Source of the DNA: Spirochaetota bacterium
Lineage (GTDB): Bacteria > Spirochaetota > UBA4802 > UBA5550
Length of the DNA: 64,000 nucleotides
Assembly (NCBI GenBank): GCA_016933025.1
Contig: JAFGBT010000003.1
Location: 83,153 to 147,152, forward strand
Direction of reading: 5' to 3'
Shown: positions 1-8,643 of the stretch, in pieces
How the letters are laid out: each line of letters begins with the position of its first letter
How positions within the stretch are numbered: the stretch's first letter is position 1
The notes under the pieces: model-generated
Database searches by the model: none
Told to the model about the DNA's origin: nothing
What the model saw: the letters and a program-made list of their open reading frames with translations, nothing else
Program-made: the position numbers and the translations under genes

Positions 1-269
1 TCCTCAATTTCCTTAACAGATGAGTTGATATTTTTCGAAAGGGCGGTCGATTTCTTTATTAAAATGTCCATTTCTATGGTGGCGTCGTTAAATCGCCTGT
101 TCTCGGTTTCCGCGAGCTTTTTGAATTCATCGAACAGCCGCGACGAATATCTCCTCAACTTGGCCATCTTGAGGTTGGTCCGATCGAGTTTCCGGAAAGC
201 GATGAGCATTCCGAGGCAGACCACACAAGTAATGATATTGAATATCATGATGTTATCTCCGCTGTTCAT
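1..269 (-). CDS. SpiroCoCo-like membrane-anchored coiled-coil protein, N-terminal part (runs off window)
   Basis: The frame opens at ATG 269-267 and stays open to the window edge, giving 89 residues of a longer protein. Residues 8-25 form one hydrophobic segment (MIFNIITCVVCLGMLIAF), followed directly by a highly charged helix rich in K, R, E and D. One N-terminal membrane anchor followed by a long charged helix matches what I know of the spirochaetal SpiroCoCo coiled-coil family; the assignment is by resemblance of this short part only. It diverges from rpmH, and a good promoter lies just upstream. An alternative is any membrane-anchored coiled-coil protein, for example an RmuC-like one. Confidence 0.6.
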   Translation of the reverse strand, partial: MNSGDNIMIFNIITCVVCLGMLIAFRKLDRTNLKMAKLRRYSSRLFDEFKKLAETENRRFNDATIEMDILIKKSTALSKNINSSVKEIE

Positions 270-291
270 ATAAAGATGTCTAATATGCAAA

Positions 292-319
292 AAAATATAC
301 AATGGAATTGATTTGTCAA
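292..319 (-). promoter_or_regulatory. Promoter of the coiled-coil gene
   Basis: On the minus strand there is a perfect -35 box TTGACA (319-314), a 16 nt spacer and TATTTT (297-292). The expected start of transcription lies about 15 nt before the ATG at 269. The same TTGACA/16/TATTTT layout occurs upstream of rplM and of the small basic protein gene near 53.1 kb. Confidence 0.5.
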
Positions 320-367
320 TCCAAATTTTATGTCACATTAGCATAGCCAATTTTTTAATTAATAGTA

Positions 368-395
368 TTGACAAAAACCCTTTCCTTTTAAAATA
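368..395 (+). promoter_or_regulatory. Promoter of the rpmH-rnpA-yidD operon
   Basis: TTGACA at 368-373 is followed by a 16 nt spacer and AAAATA (390-395); TAAAAT at 389-394 is an alternative -10 box. It lies about 80 nt before rpmH in an AT-rich divergent intergenic region. No DnaA box matching TTATNCACA was found in this gap. Confidence 0.45.
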
Positions 396-474
396 GTACA
401 CTCATTATTTTCTGAACACTTTTTTTATCAATAACAAGAATGCAACTGATGTTTATATATATGAGGTGAATGAT

Positions 475-633
475 ATGAAGAGGACATTTCAGCCTAGTAA
501 AGCAAAAAAATTCAAAAAACATGGTTTTCGGGAGCGTATGAGTACGTCCGGGGGACGGCAGGTTTTAAGAAATAGACGGAGCAAAGGGAGGCATAAATTA
601 ACGGTGTCTGACGAAAGGAGATTGCCGAAATAA
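475..633 (+). CDS. rpmH: 50S ribosomal protein L34
   Basis: A 52-residue protein, slightly longer than the usual 44-46, starting MKRTFQPSK and carrying the L34 core ([23 protein letters not shown]). The C-terminal tail [10 protein letters not shown] is an extension. L34 is a small basic protein of the large ribosomal subunit. An AGGTGA ribosome binding site sits 6 nt before the ATG. It is the first gene of the conserved rpmH-rnpA-yidD-yidC-khpB-mnmE block, only 11 nt ahead of rnpA, so the two are certainly co-transcribed. Confidence 0.97.
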   Translation: MKRTFQPSKAKKFKKHGFRERMSTSGGRQVLRNRRSKGRHKLTVSDERRLPK

Positions 634-644
634 TTTTTTTTATC

Positions 645-1046
645 GTGAAACGCATATATTCTCTAAAAGGAAGGAACTTATTTAAGGAAGTTTATCTCAA
701 GGGCAGGAAATTACAGGGAACGGGTATTCGTTTATTTATTCTTAAATCAAGTAAAAGCGGATGTGCAGAGCCTGACAATAGCAGCAGTCGATCATACGGA
801 AAGAAAATAAAAATTGCAATTGCACTGACCAAATCATTCGGGAAAGCATATATCAGGAATAAAACAAAGAGAAGAATTCGAGCAATCTGCACTCAGTTAT
901 TCGATGACTTTAAGGACGGGTTTTTCATTATTATCAGAATAGACAGTGATTTTAAGGACCTTGTATATGAAGATCAGAAAGGGATTTTAAAATCACTATT
1001 TGCTCAAGCGGGATTATTGAACAGCGATGCGAATAAATCGAAATAA
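645..1046 (+). CDS. rnpA: Ribonuclease P protein component
   Basis: A 133-residue basic protein that binds the RNase P RNA and helps it cleave 5' leaders from pre-tRNA. The signature basic helix is RNKTKRRIR at residues 71-79, and the N-terminal FKEVYLKGRK region is typical. Start is GTG at 645, 11 nt after rpmH. Between about residues 37 and 53 it carries a serine-rich insert (EPDNSSSRSYGKK) that makes it longer than most homologues. Its 3' end overlaps yidD by 20 nt, which suggests translational coupling. Confidence 0.95.
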   Translation: MKRIYSLKGRNLFKEVYLKGRKLQGTGIRLFILKSSKSGCAEPDNSSSRSYGKKIKIAIALTKSFGKAYIRNKTKRRIRAICTQLFDDFKDGFFIIIRIDSDFKDLVYEDQKGILKSLFAQAGLLNSDANKSK

Positions 1047-1296
1047 TAATATAATTGATACACTATTCTCCGGCTTTATTATACTCATTATTAAGGTTTA
1101 TCGTACCATACTATCACCGCTGCTGCCTTCGTCCTGCAGATTTTATCCATCCTGCTCCGCATATGCAATCGACGCTCTGAAAAAGCACGGCCTCGTCAAG
1201 GGAGTGTATCTGGCGGTACGGAGGATCGTACGCTGCCATCCCCTCAACGATGGCGGCTTTGACCCGGTGCCCGACACATTCCGCTTCTTTAAATAG
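1027..1296 (+). CDS. yidD: Membrane protein insertion efficiency factor YidD
   Basis: An 89-residue protein with the YidD signature: a hydrophobic/amphipathic N-terminus (residues 12-30), then the conserved cysteines C37, C43 and C70 in SCRFYPSCSAYA and VRCHPLNDGG. YidD is a peripheral inner-membrane protein that assists YidC-dependent membrane protein insertion. It starts inside the end of rnpA (20 nt overlap) and is followed by yidC after 110 nt, the usual order. Confidence 0.95.
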   Translation: MRINRNNNIIDTLFSGFIILIIKVYRTILSPLLPSSCRFYPSCSAYAIDALKKHGLVKGVYLAVRRIVRCHPLNDGGFDPVPDTFRFFK

Positions 1297-1406
1297 GTTC
1301 CCCCCAATTAAAGAATACCATGCGTGATGCGTTTCATCCATGGCTGGTCCTGCGGCCGTGGTGATTGAATCGCGCGTCTTAACGTTAACAGAAAAGGACA
1401 ATAACA

Positions 1407-3062
1407 ATGGACAAAAAGAATATCATAGCCATTTCCCTGATCGCCGCTCTCTGGGTCGGATATTTTATCCTGTTCAAGCCGGAGCAGCCGAAGCGAAAAC
1501 CCGCAGACAAGAAGGTGGAGGCCGAGGCTACAGAAGCCGTCACTGAGACACGGGGCGTGTCGCCCGTAGCGATGCGACCCGTTGCCGCGGGAGGCGCGGA
1601 GAAGCTCGTCACCGTGAAAACGAAAAAGTTTGCGGTGACCCTTTCCAGCAGGGGGGCCGCGATCACGGAATGCAACTATGTCGAGAGAAACATCAATCTA
1701 ATTGTGAAGGAAAACCCGTTCAACGCTGCGGGAATCCTTGATTTTGCCGTGAACTTCAGCGATGATGAATTTGACGGCGCCAATCCTCTCGGCAATACGG
1801 TATGGATGTACCGCCAGGAAGGGAATAAAATAATCTATTATACCTACGTGCAGGTGAACGGAAACCCGGTACGAATTGAAAAGGCGTATATTTTTCCCGA
1901 AGACGGATACGGGTTTAGGGTTGAATACCGGCTTATCAACAACGGGAGAGGCAGCATAGCGTTGAAAAACGGCTCTGTAATTTTTTCACCGGGCGATCTC
2001 CTTGGACCTGCTCTTGACTATAATAATTCCTACAACCGCATGATGAGCATCTATTCGCTCAACGGGAGCTTCGAGAAGGAAGATAAGAGCGGCGGTTCCT
2101 TTCTCGGATGCGGTTCATCGTCGGGCGGGGAGCCCGTAAAAAAGGAGACCGGGTCGACCAACTGGGTCGGTCTCATGAGCCGTTATTTTCTGGTGATCAT
2201 GGTGCCCGAAGGGGGTGCGGGGTCCGGCGTAATCTGGGAAAACAGGAAAGAATCGGGATTTCGGACCGGCATCTATGTCCCGCTGAACAGCCTTGAGCCG
2301 GGAAGGGAGATCAGAAAAAACTTCAAGGTATATCTCGGCGAAAAGGACAAGAAAAAACTGGCGTCCGTGGATGCATCGATCGTCGCAGCGGCTGACGTGA
2401 ACAAGATCATCGAACCGATACGGGACTTTGTCATTTGGTGCCTCTTCTACATCAACAAGCTCGTCGGGAACCTGGGATGGGCCCTTGTGATTTTCTCCAT
2501 AATAACCAAGCTTGTATTTCTGCCGCTGACCCTCAAGTCCACGGAATCAATGAAGAAGATGCAGCAGCTCGCACCCAAGCTGAATGAGTTAAAGGCGAAG
2601 TACAAAGACAAACCGGACGTGATGCAGCAGGAGATGATGAAGATGTACAAGGAGAACAAGGTAAATCCGATGGGCGGGTGCTTTCCGCTCCTCCTGCAGA
2701 TGCCGTTTTTCTTCGCCCTGTACAGCGCCCTCATCGATTCAATCGATCTCTGGCGGGCGCCGTTTATATTCTGGATGAAAGACCTTTCAATGCCCGATAC
2801 TGTGCTGACCGTGTCGGGATTTAATCTCAACATTCTTCCGATAATTATGACGGCAACCACCTTCATTCAACAGAAATTGTCGGCGGTTGATGCCGGTGGG
2901 CAGCAGCAGAAGATGATGCTCATGTTGATGCCGGTGATGTTTATTTTCATATTCTGGAGCATGCCGTCGGGACTGGTCCTCTACTGGGCGCTGCAGAACA
3001 TTTTCCAGATTGCACACCAGCTGTTCATCAATGTAAGGACGAAAAAGGAAAAGAAGAGCTGA
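1407..3062 (+). CDS. yidC: Membrane protein insertase YidC
   Basis: A 551-residue inner-membrane insertase of the Gram-negative (long) type. It has one N-terminal membrane helix (about 5-22), a charged linker, a large periplasmic P1 domain (about 50-320) and the conserved C-terminal membrane bundle beginning near residue 345, with the cytoplasmic hairpin LKSTESMKKMQQLAPKL and helices including LPLLLQMPFFFALYSAL. The long P1 domain supports a diderm host. An AAAAGGA ribosome binding site precedes ATG 1407 by 9 nt. It inserts proteins alone or with SecYEG, helped by the YidD encoded next to it. Confidence 0.96.
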   Translation: MDKKNIIAISLIAALWVGYFILFKPEQPKRKPADKKVEAEATEAVTETRGVSPVAMRPVAAGGAEKLVTVKTKKFAVTLSSRGAAITECNYVERNINLIVKENPFNAAGILDFAVNFSDDEFDGANPLGNTVWMYRQEGNKIIYYTYVQVNGNPVRIEKAYIFPEDGYGFRVEYRLINNGRGSIALKNGSVIFSPGDLLGPALDYNNSYNRMMSIYSLNGSFEKEDKSGGSFLGCGSSSGGEPVKKETGSTNWVGLMSRYFLVIMVPEGGAGSGVIWENRKESGFRTGIYVPLNSLEPGREIRKNFKVYLGEKDKKKLASVDASIVAAADVNKIIEPIRDFVIWCLFYINKLVGNLGWALVIFSIITKLVFLPLTLKSTESMKKMQQLAPKLNELKAKYKDKPDVMQQEMMKMYKENKVNPMGGCFPLLLQMPFFFALYSALIDSIDLWRAPFIFWMKDLSMPDTVLTVSGFNLNILPIIMTATTFIQQKLSAVDAGGQQQKMMLMLMPVMFIFIFWSMPSGLVLYWALQNIFQIAHQLFINVRTKKEKKS

Positions 3063-3209
3063 CAGCTTTTCGGCGCCCCCGGCCGCGGAATAATGAGAAT
3101 GGGGGATACTACCGTGCCGTGTCCGGGATCACCGCTATCAGATTTTCCCGGGCGCTTTGAGTTGAAATGTTAGGAAAAGATTTTGTTCGTATATTTCAGG
3201 AGGCAAACC

Positions 3210-3848
3210 ATGAAGGTTATTGAAGTTGAAGGGAGAACCGCGGATGACGCGACAAAAAAAGCGATTGCCGAGCTCGGCATTTCCGATGCCTCAAAGATAA
3301 AAATCGAAGTTATAGACGAGGGAAAGAGCGGAATATTCGGCTTCGGAGTGTCGAGGCCGGCTAAAATAAGGTTGTATTACAACATTGACACCAAAGACAT
3401 CGGCGATACGATCCGGGATGTCATAAGCAATATTTTCAAGCGCATGGAAATCGAATGCAGAATAGCCGACATCAAGGAAGGCGAATCAAAAGTCTATATA
3501 GAGCTTGAAAGCAAGAACAGTTCCGGGCTTGTTATCGGAAGGAAGGGAAAGACTCTAGAGTCGCTTCAGTTTATGGTAAATCTCATCGTGAACAACAAGA
3601 CGGGAAGCGATAAGAAAATTATACTCGATATTGAGTCCTACCGTGCCAAGCGGGAACGGGCCCTCCGGAAAATGTCGAAGGATATCGCCTTCAAGGTCAT
3701 TAAATCCGGGAAGCCGTGGACCCTCGAGCCGATGAATCCCTTTGAGCGACGCCTGATACACCTGACCCTCCAGAATGACTCGAGGGTGACAACCAAGAGC
3801 GAGGGGCAGGGGATTTATCGTAAAGTCACCATTATGCCGAAACAGTAG
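3210..3848 (+). CDS. khpB: RNA-binding protein KhpB (Jag): Jag_N, KH and R3H domains
   Basis: A 212-residue RNA-binding protein. The start is set at ATG 3210 because AGGAGG (3199-3204) sits ideally before it; an upstream in-frame start at 3183 has no such site. Domains in order: Jag_N (1-50, with KSGIFGFG), a KH domain (about 75-145, GRKGKTLESLQ loop) and an R3H domain (about 150-212, ERRLIHLTLQND). Family members bind many small RNAs and mRNAs, often with KhpA, and affect cell division and envelope growth. The position between yidC and mnmE is the standard one. Confidence 0.94.
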   Translation: MKVIEVEGRTADDATKKAIAELGISDASKIKIEVIDEGKSGIFGFGVSRPAKIRLYYNIDTKDIGDTIRDVISNIFKRMEIECRIADIKEGESKVYIELESKNSSGLVIGRKGKTLESLQFMVNLIVNNKTGSDKKIILDIESYRAKRERALRKMSKDIAFKVIKSGKPWTLEPMNPFERRLIHLTLQNDSRVTTKSEGQGIYRKVTIMPKQ

Positions 3849-3857
3849 CACTGAACC

Positions 3858-5213
3858 ATGGCTGAAGAAACCATCTGCGCACCTTCAACACCGCCGGTTA
3901 ATTCTTCAATAGCGATTATCAGAATCAGCGGCTCCGGGACGCTCGTGGCCGCCGATCCCGTCCTCGGTTTTCCCGAAGCACCGGAGCCGCGTCATGCCTA
4001 TTATCTGCAGCTCTTGGAGGGCGGGGCGGCGATCGATGATGTGGTCTTCGTATATTACCGGGCGCCCCAGAGCTATACCGGCGAGGACATGGGTGAGATT
4101 TTCTGCCACGGCAATCCGATCATCGTGCAAAAAATTATCCGGCTTCTGAACCGCCGTGGAGTGCGACTGGCGGAGCCTGGTGAATTCACCAAGCGGGCTT
4201 TTTTGAACGGGAAGGTGGATCTTACCGAAGCGGAGGCCGTCAACCACATCATCATGGCGAAAAGCGAGTGGGAGATTGAAACATCACTCAGACAGATGCA
4301 CGGCTCTCTTCGCCAACTTATATCAGCCGTGCGGAATCGGATTATCGATTTAAAGGCCGATATTGAGGCTGAAATAGATTTTTCTGATGAGGAACTTGAA
4401 GGCATTGGCACGGAAAAATCACTGGAGTCGGCGCAGTGGATACGGGAATCACTTGAGAATATGCTAAGCAAATGCAGGACGGGGGAGCAGCTGAGCCACG
4501 GCATAGACATCACGATTACAGGCAAGCCCAATGTAGGAAAATCGAGCATTTTAAACCTGCTGCTCAACCGCGAGCGCGCCATAGTGACGGATATCCCCGG
4601 CACCACAAGGGACATCATACGCGAGCCGTTTCAGATCAGCGGAATGCATGTCAACCTGAACGATACGGCAGGCATCGACATCCCCGGCGACGAGATTGAG
4701 AAAATCGGAATGGATTTAAGCCATCAGAAAATTGAAACGTCCCCGTTCGTTATCGTAGTCTGCGACGCGGTTTCGGGAATTACGGCGGCTGACCGGAGCA
4801 TTCTGGGAAAAACCGGGAGAAAAAAAAGGATCATCCTCATCAACAAGACTGATATTGCACGGCGGGAGGATATTGAAAGGGCAGGCACGGAGGTCGGTGA
4901 AGAAGCAATTGAATTCTCGGCAAAAACCGGGAGCGGCCTGGAAAAATTGAAGGAGGCGATAGCGCGTCGTATAAAAAATGAATACGCCGATATAGAACAT
5001 ACATTCATAGCGGATTTAAGAATAATCTCACTGCTGGAAGATGCCGTAGAGACGACGGGCAGGATAAGGAATTTAATCGTACGGCGAGATCCGGGTGAAA
5101 TCATAGCCTTTGAATTGCAGGCCCTCATGGACATCCTCTCGGGCATAACAGGCGAAATAACACCCGATGATATCCTTGACTCAATATTCAGCAGGTTTTG
5201 CATAGGCAAGTGA
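3858..5213 (+). CDS. mnmE: tRNA uridine-5-carboxymethylaminomethyl modification GTPase MnmE
   Basis: A 451-residue GTPase that, with MnmG, modifies wobble U34 of tRNAs. The N-terminal tetrahydrofolate-binding domain covers about residues 1-118, followed by a helical domain and an inserted G domain with GKPNVGKSS (G1), DTAG (G3) and NKTD (G4). The protein ends in FCIGK, the essential C-terminal CIGK motif. It starts 9 nt after khpB. Another wobble-uridine gene, the MnmD-like methyltransferase, lies 2 kb downstream on the other strand and may act on the same tRNAs. Confidence 0.96.
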   Translation: MAEETICAPSTPPVNSSIAIIRISGSGTLVAADPVLGFPEAPEPRHAYYLQLLEGGAAIDDVVFVYYRAPQSYTGEDMGEIFCHGNPIIVQKIIRLLNRRGVRLAEPGEFTKRAFLNGKVDLTEAEAVNHIIMAKSEWEIETSLRQMHGSLRQLISAVRNRIIDLKADIEAEIDFSDEELEGIGTEKSLESAQWIRESLENMLSKCRTGEQLSHGIDITITGKPNVGKSSILNLLLNRERAIVTDIPGTTRDIIREPFQISGMHVNLNDTAGIDIPGDEIEKIGMDLSHQKIETSPFVIVVCDAVSGITAADRSILGKTGRKKRIILINKTDIARREDIERAGTEVGEEAIEFSAKTGSGLEKLKEAIARRIKNEYADIEHTFIADLRIISLLEDAVETTGRIRNLIVRRDPGEIIAFELQALMDILSGITGEITPDDILDSIFSRFCIGK

Positions 5214-5320
5214 GTATGACCGCCGGTGGGCCATGCCGATGGAACATAATATTCGTTCCCGGCGCCGACAATAATCTTTGCTCGCCGGCCAATTTTTATT
5301 ACATTAATAATACAATATAA

Positions 5321-5350
5321 TTGACATTTTTATTAATGAGACATTAATTA
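5321..5350 (+). promoter_or_regulatory. Putative promoter of the 597-residue protein gene
   Basis: TTGACA at 5321-5326 with TAATTA at 5345-5350 (18 nt spacer), inside an AT-rich stretch between mnmE and the next gene. The expected transcript start is about 30 nt before ATG 5386, which has no clear ribosome binding site. Confidence 0.35.
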
Positions 5351-5385
5351 AGCCACTCATCCGATATTCGGCGCGGTTAACGTAT

Positions 5386-7179
5386 ATGGACAAAAGCAGA
5401 ATAGACAAGACCAAACATAACATCGGCGTTCAGAAGCTTGACGAAAAGACGAGAAAGAACCTGTTTGAAAAATTCGTCGAGGGCGGCGGGAAGGTCATTG
5501 ACGAGAAGACCCTGCGTCGAAACATCGCCATCAGCCGGGAAAAGCAGAAAGAGCTATCCCGCCGTGATCTAAAGGCGGAGCGTAATAAGCGTATAGCCAG
5601 AGAGCAGCAGTCCTCCGACGAGCGGAGAGTCTACAGAAACGTAAAGGCCGACGAACAGAGCGATATCAGCGCATTTGCACTTATGCTCTGGAAGTTGAAG
5701 ATCCGCATTAAGATGAAGTTTCTCGGAATAACCGGGTTGGGCGGTTATTTTTTCAGCGGCCGGTTTTTCAAGAAATTCAATAATGCGTACAAGCCGGCTC
5801 TCATGGATATCCAGATTTTGTTTCTGGAAATATTCAGGAAGAACCCCGCTGTCGGCAGGAACATTACCGCGAAGCTCGATGATATCAAGCCCCTGTATTA
5901 CGAGCTCATAGAAATGGTCGGGAACCTCTTTGACAAGATTGAAGTGGACCAGATAATGGATAATTATGTTAATTTTCCCGACCTGCCGAAAAAGATAGTG
6001 GATCTGAAAGAGCAAATTCTCGGGCTGTACCGGAAACTCTACGTCCTGAATGCATTCGAAAATTCCATACTCCTGGCGTACGAGCAGGCGATAACTATAT
6101 ATTTGCGGGTCGAGGAAAACGCGGCTGATTCTCGTTTCACACTTTCCAGGAGAATGCGCACCAGCGTATTTGTTATTTTCCATAAACTTTTCCCGCGCCT
6201 GCATATGCTTTTCTGCATGTACCAGGGGAGGCCCTATGACGTTTATGATCCCGACATCGAAGGAATCCTCGGAGTAACCGAAGCCGAGAAGCCGGGCAAT
6301 CGACAGCTGGCCAAGTACTTCGAGGAAGCTGCAGCGCTCCAGGAGGAGCAGGTAAAGGCGGAAATTGCGGAAGAGATCGTGGAACCTGACGTTGAGACGG
6401 CGAAGGCGATACGGCAGGGCCTTGAAATGATGGCGGTCCTGGACATGAACCGGCTGCGCAAGGAGTACGACAAGTCGCGGCTGTTCGAGCGGGTAAGCGA
6501 CGCCGATAAAGTCTTCATCACATACCTGCTGTTCAATGAATTCGACCGGGAATATTCGTTCATCATGACCACTAACAAAATCAAGTTCAGGACAGATTTT
6601 GTTGCGAGGACCAAGATCGATTTCAAGGCCAGGCTCATCGACCTGTATGACAAGATGAGAAAAAGCTCGGATAGTCTGAAGGAATACGCGGAAGAGCTGA
6701 TGAATTACGATAAGGTGAGACGGGAAAAACCGACCAGCAGTTCCCAGTATATCGAATACACCAAGCGGATGGAGGTCGTTGAAAGGAAAAAAGATTCAAT
6801 AGGCAAAAACGCTCTGGCTGAGGTTAGAGACTACATGATAGGAATTGCTCAGGAGCTGAAGGTCCTGCTGAACGACATGGACGGCGCCCAGATATACATT
6901 GAGAATCCACAGGAGGCGTTGGTTTTTGATTCCCTCATTGAAGGAGAAAAAAAAATAAACGGGAAAAAGATATACGAAGCCCTGTACGTGGTGTATTGTT
7001 ACGCGATGGCCTTCGCCCATCGGCTGGGCGATGCAGGGGACCTTTCCGGCGCGCTTGAATTTAAAAAGGAAGAGCTTGATCAGATGCAAAAGGACATGAA
7101 GGAGCGCGCCGGCGCCAGGCAGGAATCCGAAGAGCAGCAGAAAAAATCGGTGCTGGAAGAGCTTGATGACATGATATAA
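5386..7179 (+). CDS. Conserved-looking cytoplasmic protein of unknown function (597 aa)
   Basis: I do not recognise a named family. The protein is soluble, with no signal peptide. Residues 1-90 are very rich in K, R and E and look like an extended basic helix; residues 110-300 and 350-570 look all-helical; the C-terminus (QKDMKERAGARQESEEQQKK) is another charged helix. Short hydrophobic stretches near 110-125 (GITGLGGYFFSG) and 270 are too weak to be confident membrane helices. It has its own promoter candidate and ends 11 nt from the convergent methyltransferase gene. The composition suggests a scaffold or structural protein, but that is only inference. Confidence 0.8.
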   Translation: MDKSRIDKTKHNIGVQKLDEKTRKNLFEKFVEGGGKVIDEKTLRRNIAISREKQKELSRRDLKAERNKRIAREQQSSDERRVYRNVKADEQSDISAFALMLWKLKIRIKMKFLGITGLGGYFFSGRFFKKFNNAYKPALMDIQILFLEIFRKNPAVGRNITAKLDDIKPLYYELIEMVGNLFDKIEVDQIMDNYVNFPDLPKKIVDLKEQILGLYRKLYVLNAFENSILLAYEQAITIYLRVEENAADSRFTLSRRMRTSVFVIFHKLFPRLHMLFCMYQGRPYDVYDPDIEGILGVTEAEKPGNRQLAKYFEEAAALQEEQVKAEIAEEIVEPDVETAKAIRQGLEMMAVLDMNRLRKEYDKSRLFERVSDADKVFITYLLFNEFDREYSFIMTTNKIKFRTDFVARTKIDFKARLIDLYDKMRKSSDSLKEYAEELMNYDKVRREKPTSSSQYIEYTKRMEVVERKKDSIGKNALAEVRDYMIGIAQELKVLLNDMDGAQIYIENPQEALVFDSLIEGEKKINGKKIYEALYVVYCYAMAFAHRLGDAGDLSGALEFKKEELDQMQKDMKERAGARQESEEQQKKSVLEELDDMI

Positions 7180-7190
7180 TAAGCCTCCCC

Positions 7191-8018
7191 TCACGGACAA
7201 TCCTTCGATCTGTTTTTCCTGATTTCATTGCTGCGAATTGTTATAATCGCTTCTCTTGTTGATGATAAATTTTCGTCACGGTAGGGAACGGCTCGTCTGT
7301 TGACGAACACCGCATCGAGTTCCCCCGCCGAGAGCGGATTTATTATACTGGTTTTTGCAGCAAGGGTTCCTTCCCGCTTTCCCCCGACTGACGGACCTTT
7401 TCCGATGAGAAACCCGGCATCCAAAAGCGCGACACGCACCTGAGGGGCGCTGGAATATGTGGTAAGAACGGCGTCGTGACTCATCAGGCGGAAGATGTGC
7501 CGGAAAAAGTCGACAGACCAGAGCTCCGGGTTGCGGGAGGGAGAAAAAGGATCGAAAAAAACTGCGTCGAACAATGTATCCGTAATCGTGCGTACAGATT
7601 CCCGCGCGTCGCCGAACAATACCCGAATGGTATTGTTTCCGTAATGGCAGTCACCCGTCTCGTATGCGTGTTTGATAGATGCGAATGCATCATCACGCGG
7701 GTCATTGAAAAATAAGGACTGGAGTACAGGAAGAAGCGTCCGTTCCTTTTCAAGTGAGAGTATGGAAACCTGCCCGGAATATTTTTGCGCGGATAGTTCC
7801 GTGATCAGCGCCAGTATGTTATAGCCGAGACCGAATCCGACATCGAGTACCGAACAACGGTCTCCGGTTTTTTCCAGTATGCCGGAAGGGCGTACATGTT
7901 TGAGTAGAGCTTCCTCGTACGCCCCTGAAAGTGAATGCATGTGCTCATTATACTCCTTGAAGTAAAGGGTATATGAACCATCGTTTGTCTTCACGATCTT
8001 AAAATCCGCATGATCCAT
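7191..8018 (-). CDS. mnmD: MnmD-like SAM-dependent tRNA methyltransferase (DUF752)
   Basis: A 275-residue class I methyltransferase. The SAM-binding loop is DVGFGLGYN (residues 61-69), and FFDPFSPSRNPELWS is the diagnostic DUF752 motif (usually DAFAPxKNPEMW). The family includes the methyltransferase half of MnmC and stand-alone MnmD, which methylate nm5s2U34 to mnm5s2U34 in tRNA. Here the oxidase half is absent, as in MnmD. It lies near mnmE, which makes the first step of the same wobble modification. It is 24 nt downstream of a putative lipoprotein gene on the same strand. Confidence 0.85.
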   Translation of the reverse strand: MDHADFKIVKTNDGSYTLYFKEYNEHMHSLSGAYEEALLKHVRPSGILEKTGDRCSVLDVGFGLGYNILALITELSAQKYSGQVSILSLEKERTLLPVLQSLFFNDPRDDAFASIKHAYETGDCHYGNNTIRVLFGDARESVRTITDTLFDAVFFDPFSPSRNPELWSVDFFRHIFRLMSHDAVLTTYSSAPQVRVALLDAGFLIGKGPSVGGKREGTLAAKTSIINPLSAGELDAVFVNRRAVPYRDENLSSTREAIITIRSNEIRKNRSKDCP

Positions 8019-8042
8019 TGACGAGCTTTCCCTGATTCGTCT

Positions 8043-8507
8043 CTACCGGGATTCCAGTATCGCGGATGAAACTGGAAACCCGGTAATGTCGAAATCGATT
8101 AGTGCAGCACAGCTTTCCTCGCCGCATTTTTTGCGGCGGATTGTGGCGGTATTGAGAATGCCGGTGATCATTTCCTGGCGTTCCTGAATCTGTCTGATGT
8201 CCGTTGCGTGAACCCGAAGATAGCTTGCCAGGATAAGCACGGCCCGGTTTTTTCCGGCATTCAACAGTGATTTTCTAATGGTCCTTTGCATTTTATTCTG
8301 TTCAACTTCCTCTGTGAAATCGAGCACAATATAAACACTCAATATATTATTGTGAATTCCTTCCCATGCATCGTTCATGCGCAATGAGGCAGAGCATGAC
8401 AGCAGAACTGAGAATATGACCTGCCAAATAAAAAATGTATAAGAGTTACTCTCATGTGTCCCTTTTTGAATTGCAGATTTAAATATGGAACTAATTTTTT
8501 TTCTCAT
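8043..8507 (-). CDS. Small putative lipoprotein, unknown function
   Basis: A 154-residue frame that I cannot assign to a family. Residues 24-38 form a hydrophobic segment ending in LLSC, compatible with a permissive spirochaetal lipobox, but the preceding n-region is unusually long (23 residues) and there is no clear ribosome binding site, so the true start is uncertain. The rest mixes strand and helix, with a KKCGEESC pair of cysteines near the end. It sits 24 nt upstream of the MnmD-like gene on the same strand. It could be a real exported protein or a poorly conserved frame. Confidence 0.5.
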   Translation of the reverse strand: MRKKISSIFKSAIQKGTHESNSYTFFIWQVIFSVLLSCSASLRMNDAWEGIHNNILSVYIVLDFTEEVEQNKMQRTIRKSLLNAGKNRAVLILASYLRVHATDIRQIQERQEMITGILNTATIRRKKCGEESCAALIDFDITGFPVSSAILESR

Positions 8508-8643
8508 TGCTGTTTTATTATTGACCTGTGACTTAAAGCAGATGGCATTATTATCTTTTCAATATTGGAAAAAAAGAAACTCTTGATCTGTATTATGTCC
8601 TACTAATATGAGCGTTTCACTTTTTCAATGAAATTAATATATT

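Noticed and set aside
3063..3209. Terminator after yidC
   Set aside because: GC-rich pieces occur but no stem followed by a T tract; the operon probably continues to khpB.
7476..7715. Plus-strand frames inside the MnmD-like gene
   Set aside because: Shadows of the methyltransferase gene; no independent evidence.
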